Assembly (NCBI RefSeq): GCF_028858725.1
Contig: NC_084760.1
Coordinates: 92,253,867 to 92,317,866, forward strand
DNA from: Colius striatus
Taxonomy: Eukaryota > Chordata > Aves > Coliiformes > Coliidae
Length of the DNA: 64,000 nucleotides
Reading direction: 5' to 3'
The first letter of the stretch is position 1. Every line of letters starts with the position of its first letter. The position numbers and the translations under genes were made by a program. Shown in pieces: positions 36,753 through 49,215 of this stretch. The notes beneath the pieces are model-generated. The model saw only the letters and a program-made list of their open reading frames with translations, was not told where the DNA came from and made no database searches.

Positions 36753-38328
36753 AGCTAGACACCTGGCAGGCACCATAAGGGAAAAAGAAAAGACGTCCTC
36801 TCCACTATATACGTGAAAACACCAAAAATTAAGAGCCATTTACTTACAGAATGTTACTGTGTCCCAGATTTTTACAGCTTGTTGAAATTAAGCATTGAGA
36901 TAACCTGATTTTAAGTGTATTACTAATTTCAACAAAATGCCATATATGAAGGGTCATTTATAAAAGGCTTTAACAGACTTTCTAACAAATGGTCATTTTT
37001 CTAATATTTTGATAAAGATAACTCCAGGTTAATTGGCTGTTTATTGCTGTGTTTTATCACCAGCTATGATGTCTTCTACTGATGTGCTTTACATGTTTCC
37101 AATGCTTTGCGCTCTGTTTTAAATTATGCTACTAAAATACATTAATAATGTGCTATCTTTATAAGCCCCCTTAAAATGAAACTAGGATATAATCTTTATT
37201 GAAATAAGACCCAAACAGGTGCTCTCTCTTGTATTTAATGGAGTGGATTTAATACTGAAAAAATGTGCTTCCAGCCAAAGAAGGGGCCTTTGCGAGTGCC
37301 GGTTGTGTGAACGACATTTGCCAGTTGTAATGGACTCAGACTATGAAATTCTAATAGCCACTGAAGGTTATCTACAGCAAATGACTACTGCCTTCTAAAT
37401 TAAGGTCTATAATTGCACTCTAGTGATTAATGGATTAAATTACCAATTTCTTACATATAAGACACTTACCACACATGTATCTTACTGTGCCTTTGGTCTC
37501 ACCTGTAATGTATAATAGGCGGGTGAAATACACCATCATTTCCCACAGGCTGCCTCTAAAGCAGGCTTCTACCCCCACAAGATCAACGCTGTAATAAGGT
37601 CATTATTTCTGGAGACATGTATTTTCAGATCTTTTGTAGGTATAAGTTCCTTTACCTTATGAGTCTAAGTTAGAATGATCATATTAAGTACCAATAATTA
37701 TTTGGTTTCTTTCCACTTGTATGTCACAACAAATATCTGTGAAAAATCTGTGATCTTCCTGACACATTTCAGCTTTAATATATATATTTTTTTTAAAAAA
37801 AGAGCCAGTGTGGGTTGTGTTGAGTGTTTGGGGAATTATTAAAGTGTTTTAGAAAGCTTTATCAAAGCAGAGAACTTTGACCACAGAATGGATAGAATAA
37901 GAAAAGATAAATTATTCTCCCTTTATGCATACAGAAAGATCCAAAATGAGCCTCTGCAAGTGATTTTTTTTTTTCCTGGTTTAGGTAGCATCAATTTTGA
38001 TCTGAATGTGCTTCTGTGAGCTTAATTCTTACTGACATTGAAGCCTTTGGAGAGTCAGGGTTTTGCATTTATCTGCCTTTATAGCCTTGGCTACCACTGA
38101 GTTCAATTACAAATATGACTCTGTTAATTTGAGCAAAGAAGAGAAAAGCAAGAGCAGTAAAGTCTAACTAAGCAAAGTTTGATCACTTGATGAAAGTGTT
38201 TTATCAGTCTCAACATAAGAACACTTCAGCATATTACATTTTAGCTTGGAAATGATGGTATTTTCATTTTAACACATGTTGAAACCAAGATTTTCATCTG
38301 TTGAGATTAATGTGGTCAGATCTTGGTC

Positions 38329-38355
38329 AAAAAAAAAAAAAGAAAAAAGAAAAAA
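38329..38355 (+). repeat. A-rich low-complexity run
   Basis: A long A run interrupted by single G residues, in intergenic sequence. No LINE or SINE body was recognised upstream of it. Confidence 0.7.
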
Positions 38356-41300
38356 GGCTCAGAGCTGTGCTTACCCTGCTTTGGATTCTTCAAAAGAAGG
38401 TAAAAATATGCAAAAGAATAGTGTCTGAGGAGCTCATTCAGCCTGCTGTGCTTCTCTCCATGGTCTGAGCAGGTTATAGGAGAAAAATGTTACTGCCACA
38501 CTTAAAATAGATATATTTTATATCTATATATAAAATACAGCCTTGGATTGTCTGACCTGCACAGCTGTACAGGGCTAATCCCTGTTTTGGGCCATGTTGC
38601 CAGGCTAGCCAGATGCAGCAGCCCCTTCCCCCGAGGCCACTCAGAGTAGAAGGAGACTTTTGTTTAGGCAGTGCCTGCCGGCCAGGCAGCTGTTCCCCGT
38701 ATTCTGCAATGAAAAGCTGCCTGGAGCTGAAACCTGATTTTCTATTGACATAAATACCTTTCAAATGTTGAGACTGTAGCAAAATTGGCCCGGGACAGCT
38801 TTCATGTTTTTAATTGTCCAGCATTTGCATCTTGAGTGCAGATATGCACATACTCGTGCTGCTCAGGTCTGCCCACAGAAGCCCCCCACGAGTCACACAG
38901 CACACGCAGTATCAGGCAAGACGTAATTCCTGCAGTGGCAACAAAAAGAGAGGATGAAGGTAAACCAAAATCCACAGGTAACACCAAAAGAAATGTCCCA
39001 CAAAACTGTAAAATGGTACATGCTGACCATATGCCAAGGATCTGCATGCAACTGGGATTTAAAAGTCAGCACCTCCAGGGCAACCACGTGACTCCTGTTG
39101 CACTCGAGATATCCCTCGGTTAACAGCAGCGTGCTGAGCTGGGACGGCGGGATTGCTCCATTCTGACCACTTCTCTAAAGGTGAAAGGGACACATGAATT
39201 GCAACATATCACGTTATAACACTCAAAAAAACCAAAAGGGTAAAAACAGCTCGGCACTTCTTGCACACCCAGGAACATTATTCTTTTAAGGATCTCCAAA
39301 ATGGTTCATTAGCAAAACATGTAACATCCTAGATAGAAAAATCCTTAAAACAGTTTTTGGGTTTTTTTCACAAGGAAAGATGCCTGCAGGCATCTGAATA
39401 ATAATCTGACATCTGATTCCAAATCACATTTTTACCAAGAATCAGGAGGAAGTAGTCTTCTACCCAGATTTAAGAGGAAGGACTGCTGGGAGTTCAGGAG
39501 TACGCAGAGAAAGTGCTCGGAGTGAGATGTCACATTGTTTCTGGCTTCATCCACACCTGAAAGTCCAACCTTCCCAATGTGAAATGCCTTTCACTTTCAT
39601 ACGGCCTCTTCCTGTGTTTTTCTTACCAGTTTTGCCTTGGATGCAGTTTCTGCTCATTTTGAGCTATTGAAAAATGAGTTTGAAAACGCTGCTCCTAGCC
39701 ACACCTGTTCCTGCCACTGCAAGTGCTGCCTAAGGAAAAGAGAAATGCTGCTGAGGCTCAGCTTCTGAGACTCACTACTTGTGAAGCAACCATTACCACC
39801 AAATCCCATTTGCTGAAAAGAGCGTGGTGGCCATTTTCAGTAACACCACAGACTGCGGATATTTTTCATTTACTTTGTACTTTTGAGAGACTAATGTTGT
39901 CTGGTCACCTTTGCTACTTATTTTCCCAGCCAATGCACCAGTATTTGTACTCATCGAGCTGTGTGGGTCAAGGCCCAGCACAATGGGCTACAACAGCATG
40001 AACCTGGGTCTCTTTTGCAATAGCATATATCCAGAAACAGCCTCCAGCAGAGAACAGATGTTAACAGAGCAGAATCAATTCTCTATGACCTTGCCAAGGG
40101 ATAAAGCAGTTGCCCAAGTAGAGCATTTCTCAGTTATCACAGATTTGTGCTTTTGGTTTGGGTTTTTTTTTTTCCATTTCCTACCTTCTTAGAATTTTAG
40201 AGGAACGGTTGTGTTTGGCATCGGCACATGTGAATCCATCTGCACTGGGAATTTACAGTCTATTGCAATCTGCTTGGCATCAGTTTCCCTGTAAGCTTTC
40301 AGCATATAGATACTGCTCTCCAGTCATTCTTCATTTCTTCCTCTGTGGTCTCACTAGTTAAAGCCTTAGCTTATTTTGCTTTTAAGGTCCAAAGTCTCTT
40401 CGCTCTGTGATAGACAAGAATGCTAATCATGTGCCAAAGGTGACTGATTTTGTGTTGCAGCCTGTGATGATTACACAGGACTCTCTCTTAGCAGCAACCT
40501 AGGGTGTATGCCTTTCTCACTCACCAAACAACTCTTTTCCGCAGAGCTCAGGTATGTAATTGCACGGTAGAAGGTGTTTCTTTCCAGCAAAAGCATTTAC
40601 AACACATCATGCATTAAACTTTGATATTTCAATGCAATTATGGGCTAATATACCTTTGGTTTGCATGCTGTTTTTTCCATCCAGAGTCCCAATTCTGAAC
40701 ATGAGATGTGGCTACACAACTGTCAGCTTCCTGTTCCTCAAGCACATGATTAATCTGAAGAGAAAAAAAAGAATGCACAGGGACAACACAACAACAAGGC
40801 TACTCCTAAGCTGGATTAGTGGATTTTAAATTTTGTTCCATTTTCAGTGGCACTCACTTTGGAGCTGATGTGAGTTGAAAATGCTCACCACCTCAGACAG
40901 CTGGGCCTGAAGAACATGCTGATACAGTGATCTGATAGCGCTGAATGCTGCCAGTGCAAAAACCTAAGAGGACAAACCAAGGGAAAGAAATTACAAAGCA
41001 CTGTTACAGGGTGAGGCTGGCTCTGCCAGGAACTGTAAATATACAGGTTCAGTGAGGGCTGCAGTGCCCAGCATACCTGAGCAAGCAGGAGCAGCAACAT
41101 GAGCGGCACAAGATGGCTCCGGGGTCAGAGCACTGCTCTCTCCCCATTGCATGCAAAGGCATGGGTCACCCAGTTCTCATGTCACCCACTGATGTGAACA
41201 CAGGATGTGCAGGGGTTGTGTGCTGCAAACATGGCTGCTCTCAGAAAGCCAAGGCCCACAGTCATTTCTTGATGATTATTTGGGGAAAAAAGTCCCCTTT

Positions 41301-43532
41301 CTACTTACTGTGCTCTCGGTCTTGGACCACAGAAGTAAAGTGCACGGGATCTAGTCTTTTTTTGAGGTAATTAAATTATCACCTAATTTCTTGAGAAAGG
41401 ATACCCACAACCTTTCCTTCTGAAGAAACACAAAATCTAAATTCATCTTGGGTGTTGTTTTTTAAAAAGAAATTCCTTATAGTTTTTAAATGATGTTGTT
41501 ATTAAAAAAAAAGCATTTAGAAGATGAGAGTGGCAGGTTTTTATTCTTGCAACCAACAGGCAGACCTGTGAGGATAAAACCAAGTTTTAAAACTGATTTT
41601 GGAACCCAGAAAATCCTTTCAAGAAAAATCTGTCTACATTAACAGATGAAAGTAATTTCCAACCTTGTTAGATATTCTGGCGCAGGCAGATATTTGATTT
41701 AAACTTGCTGTCTCCCAGTGACATAAAATATGGTTTGGTGACACACTCTCAATGAAGAAACTGAAGGTCAGGGAACAATTAATCACTTTCTTGCTCATAA
41801 TTTAATATGAAGATATTTAGGATACTTAGTCATCCCAAGTTGAAGGCAGCACCATGCTGGATTTAAAGTGTCTGAGGGGAACTCTCTTGCTTTCACTTGC
41901 TTGTCAGTGCCTAAAGCAGCAAAGGGCTGTCAATGACCTGGTCAATGATGTTCATGGTCCTATGATGTGAAGGCTTAAATGAATCCAAAGCACCACAGTG
42001 CATCAGCCAGCCTCAATTCACTGCAAACAGAGAAATGCAAGTAAAATCAGAGAGCTGAGTGGAGTTTCCAGAGTCCAGTTTTGCTCTGAAGGAGCATCAT
42101 GCTAAACCCCCTGCCTCCCTTGGGTGGGGGCACATGGCTTCTGCTTTTGGGAGTCAGGAGATGGAGACTCCCAACTGCGCTGTCAAAAAGAGCTCATTAA
42201 TGAAAGGGGATCATGCTCCCACCTACTTCGTTGGAAACCAAAAGCAGCACATATACCCAAAGCCTTCTGTGTGTAACAGCTCCTAGATTAAAAATTTCAG
42301 GGAATAGGAGAATGGCAAACCAGAGAAAAGTAACTGAAGAGGCATCACCACCTTAAATGATGCTTCTTCTTGGCAATTTCCCCCCTACTTTTTCTGTATA
42401 ACAGAGAGAATATTGTCATCTTGTCGTAGGTATGTCTGTCTCCAGTAGGCTGTGTTTGTGATACATTGGCCTAGCACAGTGAGCCTAATTGAAATGCTGG
42501 ACTTCTTACGTCTGCCATCATGTCCTTTTTAATGACAGGCTTCATCACTTCTGTAGCTGTATCTACACTGCATGCTGTTGTAAAGTGAATTGACATATAC
42601 GTGAACTTGGTTAAGTTACAAGGGAATTCTCCTCCCAAGTGGTTGCCCAAAACCCAGTGGAAAAACTAAGCAGTAAGTGTACAAGCAGGCAGCTGACTTT
42701 GCCAGTTGGACTAACTCTTGGTTTTCATACAGCATTTCAGTAAAAGCCAATTATGCCAGACTCCAGCAATGTATGCATCAGTGATAGACTGCAGTCATTT
42801 ATAGTCTCCATCAATGAACAGGCTAAGCAAAGCTAAACTGTTCTGTTAAACTTTCCAGCAAGTAATTAACCCTGAATTATCAACAACAGACAGCTGTGGT
42901 AATGGTTATGAAAGAAATAACAGCCGGTTGCACAGTTATTAACACCAGAGTACTGAACAAGGCAGACAAACAGCATGTGCCGCTGTGGAATTAACAGAAG
43001 GGACAATGGTGGAAGTGCAATCTCTTGCAGGGCTGTACAGTTCCAGGGGGCTGAGATAGCTGCTGAAAACACTTGTTTTGGCAAGCGCAGAGTATACTCA
43101 GCAGTAGACGGAGAGAAGTCAGAAGTGGATGGTAATAAGGAGCACTACAAGTAAATCTAGCCTAATTAGGGTAAAAAAAAAAAAAAATGAAGATGTGAAC
43201 CTGACAGCTCGGTAACTGGCAACTGCTTAGTTCAAACGATTATCCAGGGGACAAAAAATTCATACTGGAGCACGATGAAGTGGGCAGATGAAGTGACTCA
43301 CTATGCACCCTAACTGGACTGTACCAGTGCCCATTTTCTGCAACTGCAAGCTCACTGGTTTCTGAAAGGAGTGGCCTCTTTAAAATGTCATTATTTTGAA
43401 ACACTCTAAAGTATGAGTAAATTCTTAAAAACCTTGGTGGCCATATTTGTATGGGCACATTCACGTGCACCTGTGAATTCTGGGCCAGTGAAAGATCGTG
43501 AGCTGACGGGCTTGGGATCGACGCACGTAGAT

Positions 43533-43574
43533 ACAGCATGCCTGCAGCAATGTACAGCATGCATGCAGCGGTGT
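43533..43574. repeat. Two-copy 21-bp tandem duplication
   Basis: ACAGCATGCCTGCAGCAATG plus T is followed directly by ACAGCATGCATGCAGCGGTG plus T. The copies differ at three positions. It is a small local duplication in intergenic sequence without apparent function. Confidence 0.85.
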
Positions 43575-45389
43575 GAGCTCCCCTCAGTGTCCCTGTCTAA
43601 CCATTTTCATGGATCATTTGCTAGCAGAGTGAAGAGCATCATGTCCCCTCTTGTCCTCTCTGCTGAGAATGTAAATGAGGAAGGCAAATAAGAGCAGCCT
43701 CTTATAAGGGAGCGGATGTGTCCTGCTGGGTACTGCACTGCAATTAAGCTACTTGTTTCACTTCCCAGCATGACTGAGATGGCAGAATGAAACTGGAACT
43801 GTATTAGTAACCAAAACAACAAAAAAAACCCCAAAGGGGGAAACGAGAGTAGAAGGATAAGCAGAGGGACAATAAGACAAACACATTAAAAGGAAAAAGT
43901 GGATCTAAACCAAATCCAAGGCCCTTATTGCAAGCAGAACCAGTCTGACCACTGAAATGGAGAGGTGATAGAAGAGCTGCTAGACCCCCAAACCAGCAAG
44001 CTTGCCTTCCCTCACTACTCCAGACTTCCTTTTGAACCAGATGTATTAAGAAAACAGCACTCTCTGTTGTTACTGGAGAACATGGGGAACTAACTCATGT
44101 CCCCTGTACTTTATTAAAGTTTGCGTTGTCCCTTCCTTCTCCAGCCTTCTGTTTAAGATATTTTTAAGTTAATCCAGCTGGCTTAGAAAATGTCCCATCA
44201 CAGGAGGTTTCCCTGTCCTGCCTTGCTGAGGAAAGCTGCTTCAAGAATCCCAGTCAGCCTTACCTATGCAATTTCTGTATGGGGTCTGTAAAAGTCTGCT
44301 GTGACACCTAGACAGCAAATACTTTAATCTCAAGTTAATGTCTTTTCTGGTCTTGTTAGATAACGTATCTTATTGTCCTGTAAAAGGTAGGGCTGACAGA
44401 ATAGGCTGTGTGCTTCTATATAATGGTTGTGAAGAGAGAAATCTATCATGCATGAAGGAAGTTACATATGTTATTCTTGGGGAGAAGGATTTGTCTGTCT
44501 GTTCTGGTTGCACACCCTGGCCTGAGAGAGCAACGGGCAAACCAGGGCTGTCTCTCCTCCACCATAGTGCAATTCCTTTGGAAACTGTGTCAAAGGGATT
44601 GGACATGTCCTTGGCAATGGGAGATCCTCCTGGGTTTGGGTAGATGTTTACTTGCTTTCTAGTTCTTCCTGCCCTCAAATCCTCCTTGGGAATTCATGGG
44701 AGACCAAGAACGGGAGCTTGAGATGTGCTTCTCTCATCTGTGCATCTATCCTCCTCTGAGAGCTGATGTAGGAAGTTGCGTTACCATCTGCAGCACAGCA
44801 CAGAGATGAGCAAATAGCTTTTGGGGTACGGGAAGCAAGTTTTGCACGAGCATGACAATGGTCTCTGTGCTCCAGTGCCTCACGTGTTGTTTTCCCTTGG
44901 AATCCATTCTTCACGTAAATGCCAAGAGAGAATTTACTTCACCTGATGTGCAGGGAGTGTTAAAAGGGCTGCATTCATTTAACTGCCTAAGATAGACACA
45001 AAGACCAGAAAATCCCAAATCTGGATTTGTCACAGAACAAAATTCTGAAGTCATTGTCACTTGGGTTTAATTAACAGGATTTTACTGGACTTCAGCCCAC
45101 ACTTCACAAAAAGCTTCTGTTGATGGAATACAGAGCATTTCTGGCTGTGATTTCGATGACCACTGACCAGTTTGCCCAGTATCATCAGTTTGGAATTAGC
45201 CTATCTGGGGAAAATCATCCATCATCAGCCAAGATTAGTTCTCAGAAGCTGGAAATCACACAGAAACAGAATGACAAGAGGCCTCAAATTTCACATACTG
45301 TATCCTGCCCCAGTGTTTTCCTGGCCCTGATTTACTTAAAACAATCCTTAAAAATCTCTTGTAACAGAGGTTTTGACAGTTTCCTCAGA

Positions 45390-45990
45390 CCATCTCCCCC
45401 TCCTTGTAACCATCCCTGTGGCTAGAAGGTTTTTCCTAATATCTAACCTAATTCTCTCAAGCTGCAGTTAAAGCTATTCTTGTCCTACTTGTATGTATAA
45501 ATCACTCCTTTGCAAAATATGCTTCTTAAAAAAAAGTGTCCCCTTTGGTCTTCTGTTGTTCACACTGAACACTATGTGATCTCAAACATGACCTATGAGG
45601 ACAGGGTCTTCCAAACTCCTAATAATTCTTGATTCTGTCTGCTTGGCTTCCTTCCAGCTGCTTCACATTGAAGAGGAAAAAATTTGCTCAACATTTGAGA
45701 CACTTAGCTGAGGCCTTACTAGTGCTGAGTGGAGCTGAAGGATTGCTTCATGCACTTCGTAAATTATAGTTCTGTGTAAATATCCTTGCATTGGCATTTA
45801 ACATTCTCACAACAGCCAGGTCCTGTTGACTCATGCTCAGGTTGTGATTCACTCCCTGCAGAGCTGCTGCAAGATCCTGGAGCCCCACCTTTTCCCCCAG
45901 CACTCTGTAGGTCCAGCCCTCGTTCACTGCGCAGCAATGAAGGCTGACACATCGCCCATTTCTTCTCCTTTTGCAGTTTTACAAATACTG
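45390..45990 (-). mobile_element. Old, diverged CR1 fragment
   Basis: Several diverged but collinear CR1 blocks are recognisable in antisense: AGAAGGTTTTTCCTAATATC, the ACCTAATTCTCTC and TTCTTGTCCTA blocks, GAGGCCTTACTAGTGCTGAG, and GTTGACTCATGCTCAGGTTG further right. There are many indels and no open reverse transcriptase frame. The end points are approximate, because similarity fades on both sides. Confidence 0.7.
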
Positions 45991-48152
45991 GCAGGATGAA
46001 GCCAGTTCTGGTTTTTGCTTCCTGGAGTTCTCAGTATGTACCCTTCCTCTGCTGAAGGCACACAGGTTGTCCATCTTCATTAACATGCTGCTTCTCCCCT
46101 CCAACACAAGGGCCTCCGTGGCTTTCTTTTTATTCCCATTCACTTAGCTCAAGCAAAACCAGCCTATGATCTACATAAGACATGTTCATCCTCTCATCTG
46201 GTTCCGTTTACGTGGCAAACATACTGTCATGATCCTGCCAGCTCTCCAGTCTGGGGGCACTAGGAGCATCCACCTTCCAGAAGGTTTGGCTGTGGGAGTG
46301 CTTGAGTTTGCCCTGAGGTCTTCGGCCAGGATGCTGTGGGGTTCTCCAGGCTGACAGGATACCCATGAAGGGAGCTGGGCAGGTTGGGGGGCACCTGCAA
46401 GCAGCTCTCAGCCCAAGGCATCAGCCTGTGGGTCATGACATGGATCCTCTCATAATAATTCAAGATTCACGTGTAGAACAACAAAAAGCAGCAGAAACAG
46501 TGCTGTCTTTCCTCCCACATATTCAAGCATGCCAAACCTCCAAATTCAACCACATAAGTGGTCCCTCAAAACACCCTTTCAGGAAATCTTATACATCATA
46601 AGAAAAAAAAGGTAAAAACGTCTCTTTTACCTTTGCAAGTTGTATTTAGTGCGGTGCTATCAAAGGACCATCGAGTCACATATTAATACATTAACATTTT
46701 CTAGAGTGTTTGCAGTTCTGCACTTTTAAAAATAAAAATGGTTTAATAAGCCATAAATTTACATTTCTTAAGTTACCCTGTCTGGCTCCCTTAACAAAAT
46801 GACTTCAATACAACACATAGAGCAGTGTAAAGCTGCAAAACCGTAGAGCTCCAAATATTAATCCAAAGCTTTCATAACTGAAATTAATAAATGGAAGCCC
46901 AGAAATTTAATAAGGAATGAAATTTCACAAGCTGTTAAAAGACCAGCAAAGACAGGTTTCATAACATTTTATAGGGCATCTAAAGTAAATTCAATACTTT
47001 TCAGTGGCATTATGAAAAAAAAATCACTTACCCGACTGTAGGCTTGAGACGTGCTTCAGTTCAAGGTTGGTATTACAGCACCTTTGTCTCATTGCTGGGG
47101 TGATGATAATCCTGAACTTCAACTGGTAGTGCAACCACCTCTAGAAAGTATAGGACCTGAAAGGGAAGGGGTAGCAAAGAAAGTACTAATATCCAATAGA
47201 TACAGCTCTGGGATAAACCTAAAGATACAACAGCAACTGAAAACAGCAGAAAAAAAAAAGCGAATCTTTTGTAAGCAAGAATGGAGAATAACGTGGAATA
47301 TGTCTTATATTTCACTACCCATCGCTGCATTCTTAGCAATGATACCATAGAATAATTGATATTATTGTAAGAATTGCCTCTCCATTGCACTGTTTTTGTC
47401 TTCATTTGCTTCTTGCTGTCATCCACAGTTGCTGACGAGATGTTAGTAAAACACTTGCTCGAATGGTTGCAGCACATCTAGCATTCTACTAGTCTGACTC
47501 ATGAGCGGGGCCACTAGGTGCTACCACAACACAAATAAATAGCAAAACAATCATGAAAAAAACCCCAGATCAGTTTCTAGGGATTGTTTAGGGCAATAGA
47601 GACATTACTAGTTTACTTGGTACATAAAATGGTAACTCAGTCTCACTTGTTCCTTTGGTAGGGATTAGCCACATGATGGCAATCTCTATCATTAACATAA
47701 CGGTGAGTTCTTCCTTCGAACACTGCTGACGTATGTTTGACTTGCACAGTACCAAAAATACAATGAGAAAATCTGCCTTGGCTTTCAACAAGTCTATGGG
47801 ACAGCCAGGAATTTTCCTGACAAATAACAAACAGCCTGTAACACCACAAAGGTGAGCCTTTCATACAGGCTTCAGCACAGGCTCCAGTGGAGTGTGCAGA
47901 GGACGGAAAAGCCTCTCCAGGAGCCATGCAGTGTCTGGAGAAGCTGCGCCACTACTGCACTTGTCTCACATGCTCTGCTCAATCAAACCTCCTTTCTCCA
48001 TTAGTAGGTGGATAATGAAGATGAAGCTGCAAATGCCACAGAGCAGACCTTCTGCTGCCATCTCTGCCTTCAGATGGGACCTGCTGAAAGAAGTGAGGAA
48101 GGGAAAAAAATGGCCAACTACACACAGCTGGATAAAAGAACTGAAACTGAAC

Positions 48153-48158
48153 TTTATT
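48153..48158 (-). terminator. SUSD4: Candidate SUSD4 polyadenylation signal AATAAA
   Basis: This is the first AATAAA on the minus strand after the SUSD4 stop, about 1.03 kb downstream. It is followed within about 35 bases by GCTGTGTGTAG, a GT-rich element of the kind that assists cleavage. The hexamer and GT-rich element together make it a credible site. Confidence 0.55.
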
Positions 48159-48549
48159 TTTTTGTTGGGGTTTTTTTTTGGTAAAAAGTATTCTACAATA
48201 ATGGCTCAGAATACTACCACAAGGTACAGGGACAAGGCAGTGCTCTGGGCTATGACTGTAGATTACTCTGGTATATATATGCGTTTGTACGAGCTTAAGA
48301 AAGGTTGAAGCTGGGCAGTTCAACATTTCTTAAGCACGGGTTTCATAATTGTAACATTTTCTAGGTCTCTCATATTATAGCAGGATTTATCAAATGCAAT
48401 GTAGTCACAGAAGTCTTGCATAAATACAAATATCAATACTTTACCTTGACTATTGTATATTATATAAATTCTGCCTTACCTTTAAAAAAATCTCCAGATC
48501 ATTATGTGACCTGGGAGTCTTTCCTTTTCTTTCTCTGTAAGAGTTTTTA

Positions 48550-48582
48550 AATATATATATATATATTTATATATATATGCTA
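48550..48582. repeat. TA dinucleotide microsatellite
   Basis: Alternating AT, interrupted by one TTT, lies within the probable SUSD4 3' UTR. The sequence is self-complementary. Confidence 0.85.
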
Positions 48583-49186
48583 TCATACATCAAAGTATAT
48601 ATGAATCCCATCATTTCTGTTATATTTTCTGCAGACATGGTCTGAAACAAAATCACCAACAACGAAATCAAAAGCTTCCTGGTTATCATAGGAAAGCCAA
48701 AGAGGATCTTTCCTCTTCTTTTTTTTTTGCATTTCAGTACTAATATTTTTTTAAAACTTGTAAGGATTCTTCATAAACTAGAGGTCCATAGGTCATTTAA
48801 AGCAGTCTTTATAAGCAATTTTACATACTTGGACATGCTTTTGTGAGGCAGTTAGTATCAAAATCCAATAGCATTTCTTACAGAACCGTTACGACTTTCT
48901 GCGATGCAGATATACATTTCATTTCTAAAAAGCCACAGTTCTTTTCCTACATCTGCTCTCATCAAATCCCCAGGATTCATTCATAAAACTGCTGCTGTTC
49001 CAAATGCTGATGCTGTTATCCCCGCTGTGGATTAAGACGTACATCCAATCTGGTGACATCGTCGCGCGGAAGGTTGATAAGTAGGGAAACACTCTCCCCA
49101 CATTCAGATAGTCTTTTCTATCTCTAAATCCTCGTGATTCATGTCACCCAACAGTGCAATGTGGCGAAGACACGTCTCTGTGCCGG

Positions 49187-49215
49187 CTAAGGGTCTTCTT
49201 CCATCAAAGGAATCT
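49187..49215 (-). CDS. SUSD4: SUSD4 terminal coding exon segment (29 nt)
   Basis: After a TTTTTTTGCCCTAG acceptor the exon begins AG at 49215-49214, which completes a Glu codon with the G left by the previous exon. It then encodes IPLMEEDP and a TAG stop at 49189-49187. The phase match and the conserved tail EIPLMEEDP make this secure despite its length, which is far below what open-frame searches report. The 3' UTR follows in the same exon. Confidence 0.93.

Larger units (their letters stand above)
32966..48134. other. Intergenic region between SUSD4 and TLR5
   Basis: It contains three CR1 fragments (34.1, 36.2 and 45.4 kb), a small tandem duplication at 43.5 kb and AT-rich unique sequence, especially 36.8-38.3 kb. 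No open frame carries a recognisable non-transposon domain. Enhancers or conserved noncoding elements could be present but cannot be called from one sequence. Confidence 0.6.
48135..49186 (-). other. SUSD4: Probable SUSD4 3' UTR
   Basis: This is noncoding sequence after the SUSD4 stop on the minus strand, down to the first canonical AATAAA (48153-48158). It includes a TA-dinucleotide tract around 48550-48582. The lower end is estimated from the signal and the GT-rich element beyond it. A longer 3' UTR using a more distal signal is possible. Confidence 0.6.

Noticed and set aside
38502-38536. AT-rich palindrome as a possible microRNA hairpin
   Set aside because: The stem is only about seven bases of TA-rich low-complexity sequence, too short and simple for a microRNA precursor.
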